Of a stretch of 64,000 bases of DNA, positions 36,491 to 48,100 are shown in pieces. This DNA is from Strigamia acuminata (lineage: Eukaryota > Arthropoda > Chilopoda > Geophilomorpha > Linotaeniidae), in NCBI GenBank assembly GCA_949358305.1, contig OX442314.1, forward strand, positions 17,849,060 through 17,913,059. The letters run 5' to 3'. A program made the position numbers and the translations under genes. How positions within the stretch are numbered: the first letter of the stretch is position 1; every line of letters begins with the position of its first letter. Below the pieces are notes generated by a model, which ran no database searches, was not told the DNA's origin, and worked only from the letters and a program-made list of their open reading frames with translations.

Positions 36491-37201
36491 GAATTTGGCG
36501 ATGGGCTAATCGGTAGCTGTCAACTGTCGATAGCTGACGGCCGCAACAGGTCCAGGGCTGGACTGGGAACAAATTTATTACCGGGAAATCTGGGTGTCCG
36601 GGCCACAATTAATGAAGTCGTGACAGGCTACAGCAGGCCGCGACAGGCCACAACGGACACTGGCCACCGGGAAACTCCCGGTAGCCTGCGCCGGGCCAGT
36701 CCAGCACTGAACAGGTCTACGTCAGACATACGCGACAGTCGACAGCCAGCCGTCGAATGTCGCAGCCTTCGACTGTCGATCGTCAGCCGCAACGGTCGAC
36801 AGCTGACGGTCGAAAGCTGATGACTGACAACCGCAACATTCGACAGCTGACGGTCGAAAGCTGATGGCTGACGGCCGCGACAGTCTACGGCTGACAACTG
36901 ACAGCTGCCAGTTGCCGATTAATTTCGGCTATTTTCGGTTAATCCGAATCGTCAGTTGTCAGCCGTCGACTGTCGCGGCCGTCAGTCTGTCGGACGTCGA
37001 CTGTCGACCGTTGCGGCTGAGTGCTGACGGTCGACCATTGCGGCTGACGATCGACAGTCGAAGGCTGCGACATTCGACGGCTGGCTGTCGACTGTTGCGT
37101 ATGTCTGACGTAGTCCTGTTGCGGCCGTCAGCTATCGACTGTCGACTGACGGCCGCGACAGTTGACAGCTACCGATTAGTCCATCACCAAATTCTGTACA
37201 C
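36485..37201. repeat. CpG-rich foldback element
   Basis: The left arm (36485 to about 36905, minus a 165-bp insertion and target duplication) is the reverse complement of the right arm (about 36948-37201). Both ends carry GTACAGAATTTGG and ATCGGTAGCTGTCAACTGTCG. Interior blocks such as CGTCAGACATACGC and CGAATGTCGCAGCCTTCGAC occur in both arms. It is unusually rich in GTCGAC and CGGCCG-type CpG motifs for this AT-rich window. It encodes no protein. Confidence 0.85.
36553..36709. mobile_element. hAT-like MITE with 8-bp target duplication
   Basis: A 157-bp insertion with terminal inverted repeats CAGGGCTGGACTGG / CAGTGCTGGACTGG (13 of 14 identical), flanked by a perfect 8-bp duplication AACAGGTC (36545-36552 and 36710-36717). 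TIRs starting CAG and an 8-bp duplication are hallmarks of the hAT superfamily. The opposite arm of the host palindrome (about 37110-37122) preserves the uninterrupted site. Confidence 0.88.
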
Positions 37202-37314
37202 ATGGTCATTTTCAGAGAAAATCTCTGGAAATTTCTGTTATTTCTGAGGAAATTACAGATATTTCCCCAAAAATTCTCTGGAGACATCTATGTTTTTGAT
37301 TGTGCCCTGTGCCC

Positions 37315-37362
37315 TGTGCAACTTCCGGTTTGTGCAACTTCCGGTTTGTGCAACTTCCCATT
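37315..37362. repeat. 16-bp tandem repeat, 3 copies
   Basis: TGTGCAACTTCCGGTT twice, then a variant ending CCCATT. Confidence 0.85.
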
Positions 37363-38760
37363 TGTGTAAGGTACAAAAAGATCAATTAAAAAAGTAGATT
37401 TTTCTGGTGCAGTTTTTGGTCTACTTTCCAATGAACATGATAAAATTAAGATGAAATGTAATTAAAAGGGAAAAAATACTAATTTACGGCGAAATGTAAG
37501 CAAACCGGAACGCCACCTGACGGAACCTGTGTCCTTTAATGGATACCGTACCAAAATGTTCGTCCCAATACGAATTTTGATGATTTCAAACGAAACGTGC
37601 GCGCGACGTAATGTCGCTCATATGCGCAAAGAAACGACAAACAAATGCACTAATTATTGTGCTTAACTAATGAACGATGTCTAAAACAATAAAAACACTT
37701 TAATTAAACGAAAATGCTTACATATTTGTCCATTTTGAATACCAAAAGTCCAAGCAGCTGAAAAAGCCTGGTCGCTGCCATCTTGGATGATAAGAGATAC
37801 AAGTGTGACACATAGTGTCGAAATATTACATTTAAAAGACAAATAAGCTAAGAGATGCATCGTGCATCATATATAAAGTAATAATAATACTAACATAATA
37901 TCATGCTTTGTGCATGTATAAACGGAAAATTAACGAATTAATAAACATAAATCCAATTGAACCGTATTCCAACATATAAATTCTGAAACCAGGCTCATTC
38001 GAATGGAAATTGCATTCTGCACAAGCCTGGATTTTTTTATTTTTTTCGATTTGGCAAAAAAGAAGTATGTTTTTTTACGATTGTAGCCAGCGACGTGCTG
38101 TGATTGGTAAAGAGATGCATTGAGATACATTGATAAAAATACTCGGTTCCTTACTAAAAAACGAGTAAGTTTAGGTTTTTTTTTGTGAAGGTGTCATGTT
38201 TTCCTCTTGAAAACGACGCCGTGTCCTGGAGGTCAAAATCGGAACTCAGTCTTATCCTAAATCTCATCGTACTGTTTCAGTTTCACGCAAACTCTATATT
38301 TTTTTTTCAAATTTATTCAAGTAAAAGAATTGATATTTCGTTTTGTTGCAAAGAAAAATGAAGATTGTGTAAAATATTTCTACGTATAGTTTGTTTAAAA
38401 TTATTGAAATGTATTAATAACTGTACACATCGCCCACCATGTGATGACCGATGACGAGCGCATATTTTTAACAAATTTAAACTTCTATTTCTCCACCAAT
38501 TATTATTTTTATTTAAATTTTAACCCATAAATAATTATCCACCTGTTTTTTTCATTTGCAACAATTTAAACCCCTCCACTTATAGTGATATAAAGATTAA
38601 AATTTCAACATGAGCAGCAAATCAACTGAAAACAATCACGTTGAATTCGAATAATTTTAAACGAAATTTTAATTGGAAATTAATAAATTCACTTAAAATA
38701 ACTAGAATTATTGTTTAATCTTACACGCCATAACCCACGTGATCACTAACCGCAACACGA
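37363..38760. other. non-coding between repeats and BTB-kelch gene
   Basis: AT-rich, with fragments of the dispersed repeat near 37545-37600 and 37965-38075 and a weak CTCF-like site at 37510-37524. No gene is seen. Confidence 0.5.
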
Positions 38761-38799
38761 TTGTTTCGATCTTCCTGCTTCTCTCGCCATCGTTTAGGT

Positions 38800-39150
38800 C
38801 AATTTCAACCTTCGGAAGACCTTACTCAACAAAAGTAAGTTGACAAAATCATCAATATTTCATTTTAAATCACTAAAAACGTAATTAACATCATAAACCA
38901 AAGTAACATCGACAATTTTTACAGTTTCTGCGAATATTTCCGGCGTCCGGTCACTAAACAACAAAAAAACCGCTAAAACCCGCTTTAATCTTTGGAAATA
39001 CCAGGTAACTTATTTATTAACCAGAATAGATATCCATTTCAACTTCACTTTAAACCATGCCGACTTTTAAACCTTGAACTAAACCCATTTTAAAACCACA
39101 CTCGTTTAGTTACAGAAAGTCCCACGAGCGGCGCCCCGGAAGCCAAAGAA
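38800..39150 (+). other. spliced 5' UTR exons of BTB-kelch gene
   Basis: Donor AAAA/GTAAGT after 38834, acceptor TTTTTACAG before 38925, donor CCAG/GTAACT after 39004 and acceptor TAGTTACAG before 39116 define a non-coding exon at 38925-39004 and the start of the coding exon at 39116. This is inference from splice-site quality. Confidence 0.5.
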
Positions 39151-40731
39151 ATGGCCGTCTTGCTAGACTTTAAAAAAGCTCTAATCACCAACGTAAACTA
39201 CAATAGAAAAACGGGAACTACCACGGACGTGATCATAGAATGCAACGACGGCCGTCTACACGCGCACAAGTGCATCCTGACGAGCAAAATTCAATATTTC
39301 CATGCCATGTTCCAGTCGGACATGCTCGAATCTCAAACCAACAAAATCAGGTTCAGTCAGTCGAAGTCGGCAATCGAAGTCATCTTGGCGTTCGTGTACG
39401 CCGAATCGCAACCCGCGAGCCTCCTAAGCAACCCCAAATTGCTCGTGGAGGTGATCGAAACGTCGCACATGCTACAAATGACTAAATTATTCAGATTTTG
39501 TTGGAACACTTGGACCGTGGCGTTAAACTCAATAAATCTCGTAGAAATTTGGAATCTGGCGACTAAATTTGAGGAAAATGGGATCATAACGCGAATTTTG
39601 GACTTCCTGCGTGACAATTTGGGTTTGATACCCCAAGAGGTCGTGCAGAAACTCACGGAACCTCAAATTATCTCGTTTTTCAAGCACACCGAGGACAGGC
39701 CATTACCTATGAACGAGTTTGTGAACCTTTTGCTGCGATGGGGTGCTGGCGATTTGACCCAGCGCAGGGATTTAGTCGTTAAGCTGGTGTCAAGTGTCGA
39801 CTTGAACGCGTTGACATGTGCGTTTGTTGGTGCGCTTTTGGAGGATAATGTTTTGGACTATTATCCGCCGGATTTTAAGGATCGCTTCGTGGAGCAGGCG
39901 GTCGTGAAACTCTCGTTTTCGCTCGATTTTAAGCTGTTAATCACGCATTTGGTGATGGACGATTGTAGTGGCGATGTGGAAATGGTCAAGTACGACTCGT
40001 CGAGCAACATCTGCAGGAAGTCGGTGATTTCGCGGCTGAAACACGGACATTGCAAGAACTGGCAACCGATTATGAGCGCGATAGGCAACTTGTTTTATTA
40101 CGGAATGAGCAAGAACCAGAAATTTGTCGTTTACGATCCCATTGCGAACAAACATCACTTCGGGCCGCGATCATACAATGTGGTTCCCACGGGTTTTATC
40201 GACGGAAACGAAATTTATTTCTGCGAGAGGAATTATTACTTCGCGGTGTTTAATTTCGTCGATAAGAAGTGGGAGAAGTTGCGTTTTAACACGAAGGCGT
40301 GCGGTAAGGCCGTTTTGGTTGCGAACGGGAAGATTTATTTTGATTCCAATTCGGTTGAGTCGAACAAAGTGAGAATTTACAACGTGGCGGCGGAAACGTG
40401 GGAGGATGTGATGAAACCCGCGACAGAAATGGTGAACGTGAGATGCAAGTGTTTTTTGAGGTGCTGCAAAGGTAAACTGTATTTTATTAAGAAGAACAGT
40501 TTGTTTGTGTGGGATGGGAGGAGTGGCAGTTGGTGCGAGAAAGTGGTGCCGTTGATTGGAGGTAGAATGGCTGTTGTTGGGAATTGCGATCTGGATTTAA
40601 TTGTTTTTAAGGAGATGGATGGATCGGGTTTGTGGTTGTTTTATGTTTTATGCGATAGGTGGTTCAAGGTATCCTCGTCAATTTTAGGTATTTGGCCGAA
40701 AACGTGGTTCGATGTCACTTATAGTTTTTGA
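39151..40731 (+). CDS. BTB-BACK-kelch protein, single coding exon
   Basis: The 526-residue protein has a BTB domain at about 15-125 (TTTDVIIECNDG, AHKCILTSKIQYFHAMF), a BACK region at about 130-240, and a C-terminal part from about 290 with degenerate kelch-like blades (NKWEKL-type and VWDGRSGSW). Members of this family are usually Cullin-3 substrate adaptors or actin-associated proteins. The start has a good context (AGAAATGG). The coding region lacks introns and is near 50% GC, well above its flanks and the exons of neighbouring genes, which suggests origin by retroposition or membership of an expanded lineage-specific family. The exact orthologue is not recognised. It sits between CTCF-like sites at 37510 and 41649-41715. 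Confidence 0.88.
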   Translation: MAVLLDFKKALITNVNYNRKTGTTTDVIIECNDGRLHAHKCILTSKIQYFHAMFQSDMLESQTNKIRFSQSKSAIEVILAFVYAESQPASLLSNPKLLVEVIETSHMLQMTKLFRFCWNTWTVALNSINLVEIWNLATKFEENGIITRILDFLRDNLGLIPQEVVQKLTEPQIISFFKHTEDRPLPMNEFVNLLLRWGAGDLTQRRDLVVKLVSSVDLNALTCAFVGALLEDNVLDYYPPDFKDRFVEQAVVKLSFSLDFKLLITHLVMDDCSGDVEMVKYDSSSNICRKSVISRLKHGHCKNWQPIMSAIGNLFYYGMSKNQKFVVYDPIANKHHFGPRSYNVVPTGFIDGNEIYFCERNYYFAVFNFVDKKWEKLRFNTKACGKAVLVANGKIYFDSNSVESNKVRIYNVAAETWEDVMKPATEMVNVRCKCFLRCCKGKLYFIKKNSLFVWDGRSGSWCEKVVPLIGGRMAVVGNCDLDLIVFKEMDGSGLWLFYVLCDRWFKVSSSILGIWPKTWFDVTYSF

Positions 40732-40764
40732 AAGTCGTTTGTTTACATTTCTTGTTGTTTAATT

Positions 40765-40770
40765 AATAAA
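40765..40770 (+). terminator. polyadenylation signal of BTB-kelch gene
   Basis: AATAAA 34 bp after the TGA stop, followed by a T-rich stretch. Confidence 0.65.
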
Positions 40771-41280
40771 GGTTGTTTTTTTGCTTGTGATTTAGATGAT
40801 TCGTTTATGTATAAATGATAAGTGGATCAATGCTATTATTTTGAAAAATTTGTTACGGTATTTCTTTGAATTAAAGTCGCCTTCAAGAAAGAAACAATAG
40901 GCATTTAAATGGTGTAAATACAATTAAATAAAAATTGATTAAAAAAAAGGACCAATGTGGTCAATTTGAAAAAAAATGTAGGCAAAATGGTGTTTGCAAT
41001 TATAAGCTGCGACTTTTAATGCAAGAAATATGGTAATTGTTTCCTTCTTGTATGCAGGGCTGTACGAGGAACAAATTTAGTACTGAGAAGTCAGCATAGG
41101 TTGGGCTGTGGGAACAGATTTAGTATGAGGATAAAAATCGGCAGCAAATTGAATCGTTAATTCTTCAACTAATTTTAAGACCAGGACATGCAAGTACACC
41201 CAATTCTGTTTTTATACTGAAAATAATTTCCAGAAAAAACTGTAAAAAAAGACTAGAGGAATTTACCAAAATTTTTAATA

Positions 41281-41362
41281 GAAAAGAGTGAAATTTTAAT
41301 GGAAAAAAGTGAAATTTCAATAGAAAAGAGTGAAATTTTAATGGAAAAATTGAAATTCCAAT
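41281..41362. repeat. 21-bp tandem repeat, 4 copies
   Basis: Four alternating copies of AGTGAAATTTTAATGGAAAA-type units. Confidence 0.75.
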
Positions 41363-41459
41363 CAAAATATGGTAAACAATTGTAAAAAGAGCCACCCTCA
41401 GTTTTATTATGTAATTAGAGGGGTGGGGGTTTGGGAATTTGCTACGGCCACGTTACAGA

Positions 41460-41480
41460 GGGGGGGGGGGGGGGAGGGGG
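41460..41480. repeat. G tract
   Basis: Fifteen consecutive G, one A, then five G. Such tracts are prone to G-quadruplex formation and sequencing error, so the exact length is doubtful. The AATTTATGGATGGCCCCTT downstream resembles the end of a common invertebrate DNA transposon, but I could not find its partner. Confidence 0.7.
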
Positions 41481-41648
41481 TCTAAAATACCAAAAATTTG
41501 CATTACGTAATTTATGGATGGCCCCTTCGTAGAATTTTGTTTTCAAGTGATTTTTCTCATATTTTCTAATATTTTGGTTGCTAATAATAAATAAACAAAT
41601 AAATAAATAAATAAATCACAAAAAATAAATATGTAGTGCTTGTGTTCG

Positions 41649-41715
41649 CCGTCAGGTGGCACCACTATTTACGAACAAAAAATTGTTAGTTTGTGTCGAC
41701 GCCACCAGATAGCGC
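41649..41715 (+). promoter_or_regulatory. pair of CTCF-like motifs
   Basis: CCGTCAGGTGGCAC (41649-41662, 12 of 14) and CCACCAGATAGCGC (41702-41715, 13 of 14), same strand, 53 bp apart. Confidence 0.4.
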
Positions 41716-41934
41716 CACTAATAAGTAATTTCTGAAGTCTCGAATTTAGTTAGTTATTGGTGGCCAAATATATTGGTTTCCCAAACATTGGACATCCTAG
41801 GCTTCGTATCTCACAAACACCGCTCCTTGTTATAAACCTGATATTTAATCCTCCTACTTATTGCTTGAAGGAGGCGAAATGAATAGAAAATAAGAAATAT
41901 AATATCTTTAAAAAAAATTCATCCACGCCTTAGA

Positions 41935-42425
41935 TCGCTGTGGATTTGAACTCGCAGGTGTGGTTGTAATAATGTGTCAATCCTAGACATCACTAGAACT
42001 AGACGTATAGACATTAGACATCACACCAAGGAGCCACCACTTCTTATTAGTAAGAATAAGAAGCTCTGGCAAAGTTCCTTTCTTCTGGATTAAAGTAAAG
42101 GAATCAAATGAAAAATATATGAAACAAAATATCTCAAAATAACTTCTCCTTGTTGCCTGAATTGTCCTGGATTTGAACCCAGGACTTCTGTCTGTTATGA
42201 GGTGACCAAGGTGAGAAAGATAAGAAAGATGAATGAATGAGAAAATGAGAATGAGAACGCACACCACTCCTTAATTAATTCTTAATTCCCGTACAAGGTA
42301 CAAGTAAGGAACTAATTGAAAAAGAAAATTAAAACGAAAAACTCAGAGAGTTAACTCGGAATTGAACACGCAGCGTTCAAGTCCAAAGAACAGAGTTAAA
42401 CCCAATCACCCACTCGGGTTCAGTT
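41935..42425 (-). repeat. cluster of tRNA-derived (SINE-like) fragments
   Basis: Three minus-strand B-box-like sequences occur in about 500 bp: GAGTTCAAATCC at about 41943-41955; GGGTTCAAATCC with a perfect seven-pair T stem (GTCCTGG/CCAGGAC) at about 42167-42188; and GTGTTCAATTCC at about 42357-42370 with an A-box-like stretch and five-pair anticodon stem upstream. None folds into a full cloverleaf with a paired acceptor stem. They look like decayed SINE heads. Confidence 0.4.
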
Positions 42426-42429
42426 TGAC

Positions 42430-45147
42430 ATGTCTTTACATTTACATCTTTGCAATAGTGACAGATAAACCTACAATGGGACAAATAATAGATTTTTCAG
42501 CTCATTTCTGATCGATTCTTCTAGTTTCCGGCACCTTTCTATTTTAGGCCGATTTTGGCAAAAATGCAAAAGAGAAATGGTCAAAATCGGCAAAAATTTA
42601 AAAAGTGCTGCAAACATTGTTAATCGACGCGAAACCAAATGAAAGATCGATTTATTATCACATCTATAGGGCTGTCTGCCACTGTTGCAGACATAAGTTA
42701 ATGCAATGTGTTGGGTAAAATACATTAAATAATGGCTTGTAATGGTAAAATGTAGGGCCGCCATGTGCGGGTGATCACTGATCAGGTTGTGCCCTGCACA
42801 AAGGCGCTTGATCTTCGCGCGGCGGCCCGGGTAAAATGATTCAAAACGTAGCTTGTATTCGGCAAAATCGTCAAAAAGTGGCTTTTATTTGACAAAATAC
42901 ATGTGAAAGCGACCCGTATTTGACAACCAGCTTCAAAAAATGGCTTCTATTTGAATTTATTTATTCCAGGTTCGAATTTGGCTTACCGTAATTTATTAAT
43001 CAAGCAATCAATAAAGGCCTAATTGATATCAGTTCACTCATCTACAAGACGAAAGCTCGATGATACGTAAGTTATGTTGTATACCTCCAAAGGTGAGTGG
43101 TCCGAGTTTGAATCTGATCTTTTTATTTCTTGTTTTTATTTCTTGTTTTTTTATGTAATGTATTTCTTTTGTTTTTTATTTTTCAATGTATTTCATTCCC
43201 AACTACACATACCTTATTTGGTGGGCATCCTTTGATAAAGGACCGAGTGGCTCAGTTCTGTGGAATCAAACATTCACACAAGGGAGGACGCGTAGAAAGA
43301 CTCGCATGACGCTAAAAGCGGCTCCCGTGGATGTTTGTTGGCTTAGAGTAACGCGCCATTTTGAAACCCAATTAATTTTAGGCACGATGGGTCAGTGTGG
43401 GTAGGTTTGCTTTCAAACTTTTAATGCTGCTCATCATTTGTCCAATCAGTCTGAGTAAAGCCAATACTACCTTCCTGGATAGCTGAGCTGGTCTACTCAC
43501 GTTGGTGAAAAGTACATTATTTATTAAATGTGTTCTGGAGCCAGATTTATTTGGTGAGGACAAATGGGCCCCAAAAATGGTCTGCGAGAAGGGCCCTACA
43601 AACCGTAAATCCACCTGTGTTCCATGAAATGAGTGTAAGGCTTAAATAAATAAAAATGTTTCTTAAAAAATGCAGACAAATTTTATTAATTGTGCAAGAA
43701 TTTAGCAAACTTTTAAATAACAAATTATAGCAATTGTATTAATGAAAATTAGATGCCTCAATAAAGTCAACAATTCTGCAAAGCAACCATACTTCATTTA
43801 CTTTTACATACGACTATTAAATATCTTATCATAAAATAAGTTTTCTAAATAGAGTTGCTTCGCAAATTAAAATATAATTCGAAATCGAAAATTCGATTTT
43901 CTAATGCGAATACAACATCTCACTTTGTCCTCGTTGACAAATAAAACAGAAGCAGCAACGGCATTGAAAATATTAAGATTATGTATACTAAAAAATGGTG
44001 TGACATCTGATACAAATTAACTAAAATATATCAGGTTTATAATTGTACAATACGTATATACAAAAAAATTAAAAAAGGCACAATTCTCACATCCACTGCT
44101 CTGGAAAAATGTCCTATTGTGTTTGCAATTGATATGTTCCACCATTTTTGCCTACTACCTAGTCAAATTAAACTGATTTTCAATCAGGAATCTTAATTCT
44201 TTTTTGTTTTCACAGATAAAAATCATTTCTACTGACGCAGCAAATTAGTGCCATAACAATCAACACTTGCCACTGAAGTGCTTTTTCTATTTAATAACTG
44301 ACTAGCACGAGCAGGGTAAAGTTTCATCATCTAAACTTGTAACAAAAAAAGAACCAAAAATAAGTGTAAATGCACTGTAAATACTCAAGATTCCATTTTA
44401 CAAGTTTGCATAGCCATTTTCATTTCTCCTATTTTTTTGTATTTTTATATCTTTTTTCTTAATGATAGTTGCAGCTTTGGAAGCCACTTTTGTAATTTTG
44501 TACTAAGGGTTATCAACAATTACTCTGACGATTTAACACTTTAATGCAATATTCTAAAAAGAAGTGGTTTCACTTAGCGCTTTTGCATTAAGTTGGCACT
44601 GGCAGAAACAACTTTCAGTTAGCAAATCATTTTTTTCTTCAAAGAAAATCTCTTTTTTTTTTTAAGTCCTCTGCAATTCGTGTCTTTTTTTAGGCACTTC
44701 CAAATTCACATTTTCATTTTCATTACGTTAAAAATAAAAAATAAAACTTTTTGAAATGAAAGCACTTCCAGTACACAAAGCCCTATTCATCATCAAAAAA
44801 TTTCTGCTGTTAATCAGCCTCTTTATGCCTTTTTAAAATATAGCTAAAAAGTCTAGTTAAAAATAAAATGACGAACAATGTTTATGTACAGGATTCACAC
44901 ATCCAATTTAAAAAGTAAACTTATTCAAGTATGAAATAAATGAATGGAAGGGGGAGAGAAAAGGCACACTGTTACACTTTCAAAAAGCACATCAAGTTAC
45001 CAGACTCTTATTAAAGGCACTTTTTCAGTTTTGTCCATAGAAATTTTTTTTTGTTGATTACATCAACATTAAAAAAAAAAGTTCCATACCAGATGGATAT
45101 TTAGAATTCATCACTACCTCTTTTTTTTTCTTTTCTACTGGCACTTT
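42430..45147. other. non-coding; distal part probably castor 3' UTR
   Basis: 42430-43140 holds diverged short repeats (GGCTTTTATTTGACAA-type, about 42840-42960) and one plus-strand tRNA-like B-box near 43109. From about 43680 the sequence is AT-rich, leads directly to the castor stop codon, and contains several TTTATT strings (AATAAA on the minus strand; the most distal near 43682). A long minus-strand 3' UTR is plausible but its end is not determined. Confidence 0.4.
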
Positions 45148-48100
45148 TTACTCCAAGTGTCGGTATTTGTGAGCACTCATTTGTGACAAACCTAGCACTG
45201 CGTACTGGCACTTCATACAGTGATAATGAGTCTGTTTCTGATTATGCGTACATCCTTCCATATTGCAGTTTTGCGTAGGAGTGAATTTCTCAAATCCGGC
45301 AGCCATTATGTTGTCCAATTTCTGATGTTGCCTTCTATGAGCTACAACTTTATTCGTGTCAGTGCACACGTATTCACACTTAAGGCAATGGAAATGCGAC
45401 GCTTTATTCGTAGACGATCCACTGGACGTTGCCATAGCAACGGTGTACAGACACTCTGGCCGACCGCAAGCTACGTTTGCTCTGAACTGCTGGAAATCTC
45501 CTCCCATCAACGTGTCAAGGCGTTCGTGACGAGCCGTGTGTTGAACGAAACGAGTTTTATCGCAGAACGAGTAACCGCAATCACGCCTCACACAATGGAA
45601 ATGCGTCTGATGCTCGCGATAACCACAGTGCGTGTATTGGCAATCCTCGTTAAATCGGTAGCGAATGTAACCTTGAGGTACTGGTTCGTCCTTTAAGATT
45701 CGAAGAGACGCCAAAGCAGCAGTCGCACGGATTTTCTTGCACTCGCTCGATCCGTAGTCTTCATTTCTGGGCGATGTGGATGAAGTACGCTTACGAGGTG
45801 CTCCCATGAAACGCGGTGAGTTGGGATTCGCCTCGCCACACTCTTCGACCGTCGGACTAGCAATGCATGAATTGGAATATGGTGATCCTTGGGACGAATG
45901 TTCTGCATCGAATTCATTGTTGCTGCTCCCATTGTGTTGCGGTGAAGACCTGTCGTCGACTCGAGGCGCGACCAAGTGGGGATGGTGGGAAAGTAAAGCG
46001 TGATAACCGGGCATGGACATGAGACTGCCTTGAGGAGGGAAATAGATTGGAGATTCGGTAACAGGTGTCTGAAAGAGATTGGGATGTAAATGTTTCATCG
46101 ATTCCACGGAAATGTTCATATGAGCGTGCGGGCTGCGTCTCATTGGAGTGGCATCTGCACTGCTAGGCGTTGAAACTTGGTCGTTGTCTAGATCGTATTC
46201 ACCATCGTCTGAATTATTATCATTTGAGGACGGTCCGCCGTGAGAGGCCGAAAATGAATGCGACATGTCCGTGTGTTTAGCGAGATGCGGTGCAAGTTGC
46301 AAATAGTTGGAAAAAGCCTTCAAGAAAGAAAACAAAATCAATATTAACTTAAGATATACAGTATACAGCTAAAAATATTTCTAACATTCATAATAATTAA
46401 AAGTCTAATTGAAATTAATTGAAAAAGTTATTCTAAATAATATGTAGGCATCCAATTCATAAGAAAGCGTGTGGTACCTGATTGCATACTTTACAGTGGT
46501 AATGCTGCGACTTCTTCAATTTGCAAAAAGGACGTCCACAAGGATAATTTGGACCGAATTCCACACTATGATCCATGTGGATTTGCCAGTACGGTTGTTG
46601 TACAAACATGCCCGAATGAGATTGTTGAAGCAATTGGCTCAAACACTGGTTATTATCATCTTCCCCATCATCATCACTGCGAACACTAGAATTTCCGCTC
46701 TGCCCATTTCCGTTCAAAAATTGTCCATTCTCTTTTCCAGTATTTTTCAACGGAAGTGCAGACAAAGGATAAAAAGTTCCTGTGGCTTTAACTACTGTGG
46801 TTTTATGATCCGTCATAACAATTCTGGGACTAGGGGTTCGTTGAAAAGAGAGTGTTTGAGGTGGCAAAGACAGAGGCGGTGGCGTACAAAGACTCGTGCT
46901 ACCCTTTTCATCGTAGTGTTGTTCTTGTTCGTGAGTCAACATTTTACTGTATTGAATGAAGGAATAGTTGCAGTTGTGTCTAGTACAGTGATAATGGCGA
47001 TTGATCTTGTTATTGGGACACGAGTCGAATCGACAGTCCACATTTCGATCAAAATAGGCAAAACCTTCGAGGATTTCCACCGTCCCGTGAAAGCCGTGGG
47101 TGTGTTGTGCGAGGATATCGACTTTATCGGTTGTGTAGTGGCAGCGGTTCTTCATGCAGTGGTAGTGCAGGCGGCCCAGGTGAGGGCAGAGGTGATCGGG
47201 GCAAGGAGTGTTTTGTGGGAAGACATAGAACCCTTCCAGATCCTCAACCTTGAAACCGTAAATGGGGAATAAAAATTAAAAACAGCTTGCAAATTGCAGC
47301 ATATCGCAATAATTCATTTACACATTGCTCGGCCACTTTAACCGTTCAGCAATAAGATGCAGTCAAAGCATTAACTAACTTTGACTTTTAAAACAATAAA
47401 AATAAATAGCTACAAATTAGAGTACATTTATTTCTATGCTCAAGTCAAACAAACATTAAAAGCTCGAAATACGATATCAAATCAAAGAGCAACTAATCAT
47501 ACCGAAAGCACAACTAAATGCAAGCCGTTTTATTTTTAAACCCCTCTTTGCGTATACGATCGCAAATGTATCAATACTAAGATAAGTATAAATTTGTGCA
47601 TTGGCTAGTATAGTTTGTGGTGCAATAAACGAACATTATGCGGAGTGCTAAACGGTTAAAGTTAACCATTCATTTGAAAGTAAAATAATAAGAAAACCTG
47701 ATATGTATCACATTTCTGTGCTGCAGGAAAGAGAGGATATGGGACAGAAAAGAAAACAATAAGAAGGAGATTATTAACTTGAACTCACCTTTGATTGCAT
47801 AGGATTAGCAGCAATTTGACTCATCAAAGGTAAAGGCAGTGATGTTGTGAGGGAACTACAGGCAGCCCGAGATGGTAAAACGGCTCCCGGAAGAAGGCCG
47901 AACGGCATCGCTACTGCTGATATTGGCGTACTGTCCATATAAGATTGAGTGGTTGTCGTGGCGCCCATAGCGGTTGCACCCAATCCAACGTGAGGAGGAC
48001 TTGGTTTTGGAAGTTTAAAGCTCGTAAAAATGGCTTGCGGTAGTTCGGAAAGACTGGATGGCATTGGAAACTGTGGCCACACCTACGCGAGTAAAAGAAC

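Noticed and set aside
36473-37247. Open frames of 115-127 codons across the CpG-rich foldback
   Set aside because: They run through an inverted repeat and a nested MITE, so the frames are incidental.
45220-47272. Long plus-strand ORFs over castor exons 14 and 15
   Set aside because: Antisense shadows of the zinc-finger coding sequence; they show no domain of their own.
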